From contig CALDVW010000064.1 of assembly GCA_937924405.1 (NCBI GenBank), positions 1-40,624 of the forward strand: a stretch of 40,624 nucleotides of DNA, written 5' to 3'. Every line of letters starts with the position of its first letter. Within the stretch, counting starts at the first letter, position 1. Position numbers and translations under genes: made by a program. This document shows, in pieces, positions 35,062 to 40,624 of the stretch. The stretch is from an uncultured Lysobacterales bacterium. GTDB lineage: Bacteria; Pseudomonadota; Gammaproteobacteria; Xanthomonadales; SZUA-36. Below the pieces are notes generated by a model, which was not told the DNA's origin, did no database searches, and worked only from the letters and a program-made list of their open reading frames with translations.

Positions 35062-36735
35062 ATGGCTCAGTACATTTACACGATGATAGGGGTTAGTAAA
35101 ATCGTTCCCCCGAACCGTACGATTATCAAGGATATTTCACTGTCCTTTTTTCCGGGCGCCAAGATAGGCCTGCTGGGCTTGAACGGTGCAGGAAAATCAA
35201 CCGTGTTGCGCATCATGGCAGGGGTGGACCAGGAGCACGAGGGCGAGGCCAGGCCACAGCCGGGCATCCGGATCGGATACCTGCCGCAGGAGCCGCTGTT
35301 GGATGAAACCAAAGTCGTTCGTGAAATCGTTGAAGAAGGCGTGTCAGAAGTCCGGGATCTGTTGAACCAGTTTGACGAGATCAGTCTGAAATTCGCCGAA
35401 CCCATGGACGACGACACGATGAACACCTTACTGGCGCGCCAGGCTGAGCTACAGGAAGCGATCGAACTGGCGAACGGCTGGGAACTGGAACGCACCCTGG
35501 AAATTGCCGCGGATGCATTGCGCCTGCCTGACTGGGACGAGTCCGTTTCTCACTTGTCCGGCGGTGAACGGCGGCGCGTCGCTTTGTGCAGGCTGTTGCT
35601 GGCCAGCCCCGACATGCTCCTGCTGGATGAGCCGACCAATCACCTCGATGCCGAATCAGTCGCCTGGCTTGAACGGTTTCTCACCGAGTTTTCCGGAACG
35701 GTTGTCGCCATTACCCACGACCGTTACTTCCTCGACAACGCGGCAGAATGGATTCTTGAACTGGACCGCGGATACGGAATTCCCTGGAAAGGAAACTATT
35801 CCTCCTGGCTGGAGCAGAAGGATACCCGGCTGCAACAGGAGGACAGCCGCGAAAAAGCCCGCCAGCGCTCCATCCAGTCGGAACTCGAGTGGGTACGCTC
35901 CAACCCCAAGGGCCGTCGCGCAAAGAGCAAGGCACGCCTGCAGCGATTTGAGGAATTGAACTCCGCAAACCATCAGAAACGTAATGAAACCCATGAAATC
36001 TACATACCACCTGGCCCCCGGCTAGGGAACCAGGTCATCGAGGTGGAAAATATCAGCAAAGGCTTTGGCAAACGCCTCCTGATCGATGATCTCAGCTTCA
36101 GCGTCCCTCCAGGGGCGATTGTAGGGGTAATTGGCGGCAATGGCGCGGGAAAATCCACTCTTTTTCGCATGATAACCGGGCAGGAACAGCCGGACAGGGG
36201 CGAAATCAGGATTGGCCCCTCGGTGGAACTGGCCTATGTCGATCAAAGCCGCGACAGCCTGGACGGAGGCCGGACCGTCTGGGAAGAGATAGCAGACGGT
36301 GAAGAGTTTATCCAGGTCGGCAATTACAGGTCACAATCCAGGGCCTATGTAGGCCGCTTCAATTTCCGTGGCTCAGACCAGCAAAAAAGGGTCGGGGACC
36401 TGTCCGGTGGCGAGCGAAACCGCGTCCACCTGGCCAAGCTGTTACGCTCCGGCGGAAACGTGCTGCTTCTCGATGAGCCAACCAACGACCTGGATGTTGA
36501 GACCTTGCGGGCACTGGAGGAGGCGCTGCTGGAGTTCCCGGGATGCGCCGTGGTGATCTCCCATGATCGCTGGTTTCTCGATCGGATTGCCACTCACATG
36601 CTGGCCTTCGAAGGAGATAGCCAGGTTGAATGGTTCGAGGGCAACTACTCTGAATACGAGGCAGATTTGAAACGCCGCGTCGGCGACGAAGCGGCGACAC
36701 CACACCGGATAAAGTATCGCCGGCTAGGCGGGTAG
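35062..36735 (+). CDS. ettA: Energy-dependent translational throttle protein EttA (ABC-F)
   Basis: A 557-residue soluble ABC-F ATPase with two nucleotide-binding domains and no membrane segment. EttA binds the ribosomal E site and gates the first elongation step according to ATP/ADP ratio. Walker A motifs are GLNGAGKST at residues 39-47 and GGNGAGKST in the second half, each followed by an LSGGE signature and an LLLDEPTN Walker B. The inter-domain linker is charged, as in the family. Near-identical length to the E. coli protein (555) and the N-terminus MAQYIYTM support EttA over other ABC-F subfamilies. The stop overlaps the convergent gene by 12 nt. Confidence 0.96.
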   Translation: MAQYIYTMIGVSKIVPPNRTIIKDISLSFFPGAKIGLLGLNGAGKSTVLRIMAGVDQEHEGEARPQPGIRIGYLPQEPLLDETKVVREIVEEGVSEVRDLLNQFDEISLKFAEPMDDDTMNTLLARQAELQEAIELANGWELERTLEIAADALRLPDWDESVSHLSGGERRRVALCRLLLASPDMLLLDEPTNHLDAESVAWLERFLTEFSGTVVAITHDRYFLDNAAEWILELDRGYGIPWKGNYSSWLEQKDTRLQQEDSREKARQRSIQSELEWVRSNPKGRRAKSKARLQRFEELNSANHQKRNETHEIYIPPGPRLGNQVIEVENISKGFGKRLLIDDLSFSVPPGAIVGVIGGNGAGKSTLFRMITGQEQPDRGEIRIGPSVELAYVDQSRDSLDGGRTVWEEIADGEEFIQVGNYRSQSRAYVGRFNFRGSDQQKRVGDLSGGERNRVHLAKLLRSGGNVLLLDEPTNDLDVETLRALEEALLEFPGCAVVISHDRWFLDRIATHMLAFEGDSQVEWFEGNYSEYEADLKRRVGDEAATPHRIKYRRLGG

Positions 36736-37623
36736 TTGCAGTACCCTTGTGTATTCCGGCACGAAAAAATCTGCAGCAACGGGTTCGAACGGGCGGGGCT
36801 GGTAATCCAGCACGCTGCGTAAGGCCTTATCATCAAAAGCCAAATCCTGCCCCTGCCTGCGCACCATCTCGATGTTGATGCCGTGAAAGGAAGGTAAAGA
36901 CGACAGCACGCGCACCGAAGCCATCATCAGCCGGGGCGGCAGAGTCACGACCCGGACTGACTCGCCGCAGGCACCGGCAATCTTTTTCACCATGCTGCGG
37001 TATGACAGGGTGCTGCCCCCGCATGCCACACTTTCCAACCGCAACCGCGGCTCCTCGCTTAAGGCTTTTACGGCAACTGCCGCCAGGTCATCGGCATGCA
37101 CCGGTTGGCGCAGGCCGCTGGCAGCTCCGGCCAGGGGTATAAAACCGAAACGCCGGCCAAAACGCGCCAACAGGCTGATATTGCGGTCCAGCCCGCAGCC
37201 CCAGATCATGGTCGGGCGCAACATCAGCAGCGCTATTTTACGGCTCTCACATAGGTTCACCAGGCGCTCTTCCGCGCTTGCTATAGTTGCCATCTGCTCA
37301 CATTCGGCCCGGTTCCGCGAGCCCGCCTTGGTCACCACACTGCTGGTGCTGAACGCCACAATCTGTTCGAGATCAGGGTGCCGGTCCAGGGTTTCACAGG
37401 CCAGGCCAATCGGCCCGCAGGAAACCAGGCGGCGCACCGGCATGCAGTCCGGTTCCGTTGGACTTTCCGGCCTCGACCAGTAAACGCCTGGCGACACTTC
37501 CAGCGGGGTCAGCGGTGCCTTCCGGCTGACCGCCAGTACGCTGAATCCAGCGGTTTGCAGCCTCGGGAGAAGGAACACTCCCAGTTGATTGCTGGCGCCG
37601 GTGACCAGAACGGATTCCTTCAC
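36724..37623 (-). CDS. Atypical NAD-dependent epimerase/dehydratase-like (SDR) protein
   Basis: A 299-residue Rossmann-fold protein of the extended/atypical SDR type. The N-terminal nucleotide-binding motif is TGASNQLG at residues 8-15, where the middle glycine of TGxxGxxG is replaced by asparagine. The strand FSTSSVV is present, but the catalytic YxxxK expected after it is not visible; the region reads [18 protein letters not shown] later LRPTMIWG and QPVHADDLA fit sugar-epimerase relatives. It could be an NAD-binding protein with altered or no catalysis. It starts with GTG, with AGGTGA 7 nt upstream overlapping the preceding glycosyltransferase stop, so it belongs to that operon. Confidence 0.72.
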   Translation of the reverse strand: MKESVLVTGASNQLGVFLLPRLQTAGFSVLAVSRKAPLTPLEVSPGVYWSRPESPTEPDCMPVRRLVSCGPIGLACETLDRHPDLEQIVAFSTSSVVTKAGSRNRAECEQMATIASAEERLVNLCESRKIALLMLRPTMIWGCGLDRNISLLARFGRRFGFIPLAGAASGLRQPVHADDLAAVAVKALSEEPRLRLESVACGGSTLSYRSMVKKIAGACGESVRVVTLPPRLMMASVRVLSSLPSFHGINIEMVRRQGQDLAFDDKALRSVLDYQPRPFEPVAADFFVPEYTRVLQLPA

Positions 37624-37630
37624 GAGCCCG

Positions 37631-38506
37631 TCACCTGCCGAAAAAAGCCAGCGGGAGCTTTAGCAGAAAACGCGACCAGATTCCTGCGGTCACCAGCCAT
37701 CGCACCGGGAAAATGTAATTATCCGCCTGGAATTTCCTGAAGAAGCGTTGCATGCCCAGGTGCTTTTGCCAGTGAACCCACACCGGGCGCGTACGGCTGG
37801 ATACACCCTGCTGGTGAAAAACCCGCGCAGCGGGAACAAACAGACAGAGATGGCCCCGCTCGTTCATACGGTACATCAGGTCGAGGTCCTCACAATGCAG
37901 GCCATAGGCCTCATCCATGCCGCCGGCCTCCAAAAAGGGAGCTTTCCTGATTAACATGCAGGCACCCGAAACGGCATCAACGGGCGCAACCTCATCAGGC
38001 GCAACGGAAGTCAATTCGACCCCGGTGAGCGCCGGTATCCATCGCCCCAGCCGCCACAAGCCGGAAAATGTCAACAGAGATTTCCCGGGATCCGGAAATT
38101 GCCGCACCGTTCCTCGCATGGGGCGACCGTCACGGTCGATCACCATCGGGCCAGCCAGCGCGGCGCGGGGGGCGCTGTCGAGAGCCGTTCTGAGTGCGGT
38201 CAAGGATCCAGGCTGCATTTCGCAGTCCGGATTGAGCACCAGGAGGTAGGGGGCGCGATCGTCCAGGCCGCGAACCCCCTGGTTGACGGCCCTGGCGAAT
38301 CCCAGGTTTTCGCTATTTTCGATAACGGTCAAAGCCTGCCGTTTGCCGGACGTGCGGTAGAGCTGTGAAATGCTGTCATCCACAGAGCCATTGTCGATGA
38401 CGGTTATCGAGGAGGGCTCCTGCTGGCAAATCACGGACTGAACACAGCGGGACAGCGCGTGGCCCGCGTTGTAGTTGACAATAATGACTTCGACGACCGC
38501 TTGCAT
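37631..38506 (-). CDS. GT2 family glycosyltransferase (rhamnosyltransferase-like)
   Basis: A 291-residue GT-A fold glycosyltransferase, probably working on the cytoplasmic face of the inner membrane in surface-polysaccharide assembly. The N-terminal VEVIIVNYNAG, VIDNGSVDDS, NLGFARAVNQG, the LVLNPDCEM metal/nucleotide-binding motif and HCEDLDLMYR resemble WbbL-type enzymes that often transfer rhamnose, though the sugar cannot be read from the sequence. The ATG at 38506 fits the family start and avoids overlap with the upstream methyltransferase; a GTG at 38569 is possible. A hydrophobic basic C-terminus may associate with the membrane. Confidence 0.82.
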   Translation of the reverse strand: MQAVVEVIIVNYNAGHALSRCVQSVICQQEPSSITVIDNGSVDDSISQLYRTSGKRQALTVIENSENLGFARAVNQGVRGLDDRAPYLLVLNPDCEMQPGSLTALRTALDSAPRAALAGPMVIDRDGRPMRGTVRQFPDPGKSLLTFSGLWRLGRWIPALTGVELTSVAPDEVAPVDAVSGACMLIRKAPFLEAGGMDEAYGLHCEDLDLMYRMNERGHLCLFVPAARVFHQQGVSSRTRPVWVHWQKHLGMQRFFRKFQADNYIFPVRWLVTAGIWSRFLLKLPLAFFGR

Positions 38507-38541
38507 GTTCCGATTCACTTCAATACCCGGATGCGGGTGCT

Positions 38542-39456
38542 TCAGCGCCTGCCCAGCAGGCGCCGCCACCAGTTCAATCCGGGCTGCGGGTGCGCCGCTT
38601 GCGCCTTGATCGCGGCGAGTTCCCGTTCCTTTTCAGCCAGCAATTCGCCGGCCGCCATGTTTTTCCGTATTTCATGATAGTAGTGCTCATAAACCGATTC
38701 TGCGGCGTCGTCAAACAGGCTCAGACCCTTTTCGATTTCCGGGAGGTCATCGGGATTGGCAGCGCACAGGGCCAGAAAATACACCGCATCGTGGTGTGGG
38801 GACGAGTATTCAGATAATTCACCTTCGTGTTCCTGCTGAAACACCACGCCGGACCTGGATTCCAGCGACCAGATTGCAGACTGGAACAGCAATTTCTGAC
38901 CGAACAGCTGCCAGGCGGGAAAAAAAGACGCCAGCAATGACTCGAATTCAGCCCGGTAGAGTTCCCTGACGTGGAATTCATTCCGGTTTTTCTGCTGATC
39001 CGTATATACGGCCTTATCCGGGGTAGAAAGCAGGAGAAAACCGTGCGGGGCCAATACCCGCCTGAATTCGCTCAACAGACCGCGATGGTCTTCCAGGTGC
39101 TCCAGGGTTTCAAACGAGACGATGCAATCGAAAGCATCATCGTCGAATGGCAGCTGCAGGCAATCAGCCACCCGGAAATCCAGGTTTTCAGCCGGGTAGC
39201 GTGCTTTGGCATGCTCAATGGCCTGCTCTGAAATATCGATCCCGGTGACCGAACCGGCCGCTGACGCCAGCAACCCGGCGCCATAACCTTCTCCGCAGGC
39301 TGCGTCCAGCACCCTGCGACCTTTTACCAGGGCGCGTGCGAAAACATAGCGATGAAAATGTTCATACCAGATTTCCCGGACACATTCCGGGGTAAACCGT
39401 TCGCCGGTGAATTCCAGGGAATTGGACAATGACATCTCCGGGGCAGATTCTGACAA
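38542..39456 (-). CDS. Class I SAM-dependent methyltransferase with C-terminal charged helix
   Basis: A 304-residue protein. The N-terminal two thirds are a class I methyltransferase with the SAM-binding VLDAACGEGYGAGLL near residue 49, VTGIDISEQAIEHA, the LPFDDDAFDCIVSFETLEHL acidic strand and post-motif FLLLSTPDK. The C-terminal 60 residues are rich in charged residues with coiled-coil character, ending WWRRLLGRR. Such enzymes in glycan clusters often modify a sugar or cap the chain, but the substrate here is unknown. Start is uncertain: TTG at 39456, ATG at 39435 and TTG at 39429 are all possible. It lies 8 nt after the upstream glycosyltransferase. Confidence 0.8.
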   Translation of the reverse strand: MSESAPEMSLSNSLEFTGERFTPECVREIWYEHFHRYVFARALVKGRRVLDAACGEGYGAGLLASAAGSVTGIDISEQAIEHAKARYPAENLDFRVADCLQLPFDDDAFDCIVSFETLEHLEDHRGLLSEFRRVLAPHGFLLLSTPDKAVYTDQQKNRNEFHVRELYRAEFESLLASFFPAWQLFGQKLLFQSAIWSLESRSGVVFQQEHEGELSEYSSPHHDAVYFLALCAANPDDLPEIEKGLSLFDDAAESVYEHYYHEIRKNMAAGELLAEKERELAAIKAQAAHPQPGLNWWRRLLGRR

Positions 39457-39464
39457 GACTGATT

Positions 39465-40361
39465 CTAACCTATCGGGACACCAGCCCGGCTGAGTGCTTC
39501 AAGGATGGCTTCCCTGCGCCGGGATAGCGGATCGGCATCAATAAATTCCTGCACCTGGCGGAGGTAGTCCGGATGACGGGACAACAGGCGACTCATGCTC
39601 GATTCATCGGGTTTGAGCCCGGTGGGGCCAAACGACCGCCCGCCGATGTGAACGACATAAACGTCATCGCACAGGACGTTTCGCATCCCCGCCTGTACCG
39701 CGCGCATCGAATAATCATTTTCTTCGCCGTAACCCTTGCCAAAAAGCCCGTCATCGAACAATCCGATCCGCTCTATGGCCCGGCGCGGAATGGCCATGCA
39801 GAAACCGACTGCGGTGGGCAGGTCAGGATATTCCGGTGTACCCGCCCCGGCAATGACCGTGGCAATCCCGGCAGCGTTTGCGGGAACGGGATTTACCCGG
39901 CAGAAGACCGGTAGCGAAGCAATTTCTCCGTTATTTGTCCAGGGCGTTGCCGTTGCGACCCGTGGATCGGATGCGAGACACCGTTGCAGTCCTTCCAGCC
40001 AGCCTGGCGTGACCTCGGTGTCGGAATTCAGCAGCACAACGTCATTGGCGGTCGAATTCATACCCAGATTGGCCGTGGCGACGAATCCAAGATTTTTCTG
40101 GTTAGTGCGGAAGCTCCAGGACTTGTCGCTTTTAATCCGCCAGGAATCCAGCAACGAACCGATCGCCGGATCTGTAGAAGCGTCATCGATCACCAGGACC
40201 TCCGTTGCCGCCGATACCGTCTGTTGTAAAGTGAGCAGGCAACGGTTGACCTCCTCCACTGCGTTGAACACCGGGATAACGATGGTAACCGGCTGTGTCT
40301 CGCGAACGGTCAAATGGCTATTACTCCCCGACCCAGCGGTGCGGTAATCGAATGATTCCAA
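39465..40361 (-). CDS. GT2 family glycosyltransferase
   Basis: A 298-residue GT-A fold glycosyltransferase. TIVIPVFNAVEEVNRCL, VIDDASTDPAI, NLGFVATANLG, LLNSDTEVTPGWL (the DxD-like motif) and GYGEENDYSMRA (the catalytic-base region) are visible in order. The acceptor and donor sugars are not known. The longest frame starts at a TTG at 40361 and overlaps the preceding Wzt-like gene by 41 nt. A TTG at 40311 has GGGGAG 10 nt upstream and would not overlap; it may be the true start. It is transcribed with the polysaccharide genes around it. Confidence 0.82.
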   Translation of the reverse strand: MESFDYRTAGSGSNSHLTVRETQPVTIVIPVFNAVEEVNRCLLTLQQTVSAATEVLVIDDASTDPAIGSLLDSWRIKSDKSWSFRTNQKNLGFVATANLGMNSTANDVVLLNSDTEVTPGWLEGLQRCLASDPRVATATPWTNNGEIASLPVFCRVNPVPANAAGIATVIAGAGTPEYPDLPTAVGFCMAIPRRAIERIGLFDDGLFGKGYGEENDYSMRAVQAGMRNVLCDDVYVVHIGGRSFGPTGLKPDESSMSRLLSRHPDYLRQVQEFIDADPLSRRREAILEALSRAGVPIG

Positions 40362-40624
40362 GCTCCCTGCTTTCGCCCTTTACGATGAAACGGATCTCGG
40401 CCGTGTCACACAAGCGCAATCCCTGGGGGTCCATCGCGTGTCCCCGGATGGAATAGCTGCCCGGCAAGAGAGGCAGCTGCTCGAAACGGATCAGGAAGCG
40501 AAAAAGATGTTCGTCGATTTGTTCAGGGTTGGTGTTGTCAAAATCCGAAGCGACCCCGTAAACAGGTGTGCCATCGGCCCGCATCACACCAACCAGCGCC
40601 ACGGGCGGACGTCCATCGGGCGAA
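40321..40624 (-). CDS. Wzt-like ABC transporter ATP-binding protein, C-terminal carbohydrate-binding domain (partial)
   Basis: The last 100 residues of a gene that enters from beyond the right edge of the window. The frame stays open to 40624 with no start codon implied. The segment PPVALVGVMRADGTPVYGV followed by LPLLPGSYSIRGHAMDP and ending near IIRLPHRW fits the C-terminal immunoglobulin-like domain (Wzt_C) that recognises the finished O-antigen in ABC-dependent export. The ATPase domain and its permease partner Wzm should lie to the right, outside the window. Assignment is from domain pattern and from the glycosyltransferase neighbours. Confidence 0.75.
   Translation of the reverse strand, partial: SPDGRPPVALVGVMRADGTPVYGVASDFDNTNPEQIDEHLFRFLIRFEQLPLLPGSYSIRGHAMDPQGLRLCDTAEIRFIVKGESRELGIIRLPHRWVGE

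Noticed and set aside
1-40624. CRISPR arrays, tRNA genes, insertion sequences, prophage or defence genes
   Set aside because: Looked for by eye across the window on both strands; no regularly spaced repeats, tRNA-like cloverleaf genes, transposase motifs or phage proteins were recognised.

Overview
The window is a gene-dense, single-copy chromosomal segment from a gammaproteobacterium of moderately high GC content. The evidence for this is the order of the conserved blocks: pilC-pilD-coaE, secA-M23-dciA-lpxC beside a full-length division and cell-wall (dcw) cluster, rsmI/lpoA/yraN/BON, and glyA-nrdR-ribD-ribE-ribBX-ribH-nusB-thiL-pgpA. The absence of murD from the dcw cluster resembles Xanthomonas-type genomes, but I cannot fix the family from the sequence alone. 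I see no tRNA, insertion sequence, phage gene or CRISPR array.

Layout. 1-2.8 kb (+): the type IV pilus platform protein PilC, the prepilin peptidase PilD and the dephospho-CoA kinase CoaE. 2.8-6.6 kb (-): SecA and a membrane-anchored M23 peptidase, whose start codon lies two bases from that of the divergent dciA gene. 7.2-23.6 kb (-): the dcw cluster, read from right to left as mraZ, rsmH, ftsL, ftsI, murE, murF, mraY, ftsW, murG, murC, ddlB, ftsQ, ftsA, ftsZ, lpxC. Most junctions are 4-nt overlaps. A good sigma70-type promoter and a set of MraZ-box repeats precede mraZ. 23.75-24.12 kb (-): the RNase P RNA gene, followed upstream by rsmI. 25.05-27.85 kb (+): lpoA, yraN and a two-BON-domain lipoprotein, a set concerned with the outer envelope and peptidoglycan. 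27.8-34.9 kb (-): a housekeeping operon for serine/glycine metabolism, ribonucleotide reductase control, riboflavin synthesis, NusB, thiamine phosphate kinase and PgpA. 35.06-36.7 kb (+): the ABC-F translation factor EttA. 36.7-40.6 kb (-): the end of a surface-polysaccharide cluster, with the C-terminal domain of a Wzt-like ABC exporter ATPase (cut by the window edge), a GT2 glycosyltransferase, a methyltransferase, a second GT2 glycosyltransferase and an atypical NAD-dependent epimerase/dehydratase-like protein.

How the genes fit together. MurC, MurE, MurF, MraY, MurG, FtsW and FtsI form most of the lipid II and septal peptidoglycan pathway. FtsQ, FtsL, FtsA and FtsZ form the divisome core, and LpxC starts lipid A synthesis. 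LpoA should activate a class A penicillin-binding protein. The right-hand cluster probably builds and exports an O-antigen-like glycan that would join the lipid A core.

The most notable observation is the clean absence of murD between mraY and ftsW. It raises the possibility of the alternative MurD2/MurL route for installing D-glutamate. Other points of interest are a terminator-like hairpin inside the start of pilD, the MraZ operator overlapping the 5' end of mraZ, a RibB protein with a degenerate GTP cyclohydrolase II domain, and an SDR-like protein without a visible YxxxK motif. Most of the window is ordinary housekeeping sequence, and I found no clear novel defence or mobile system.
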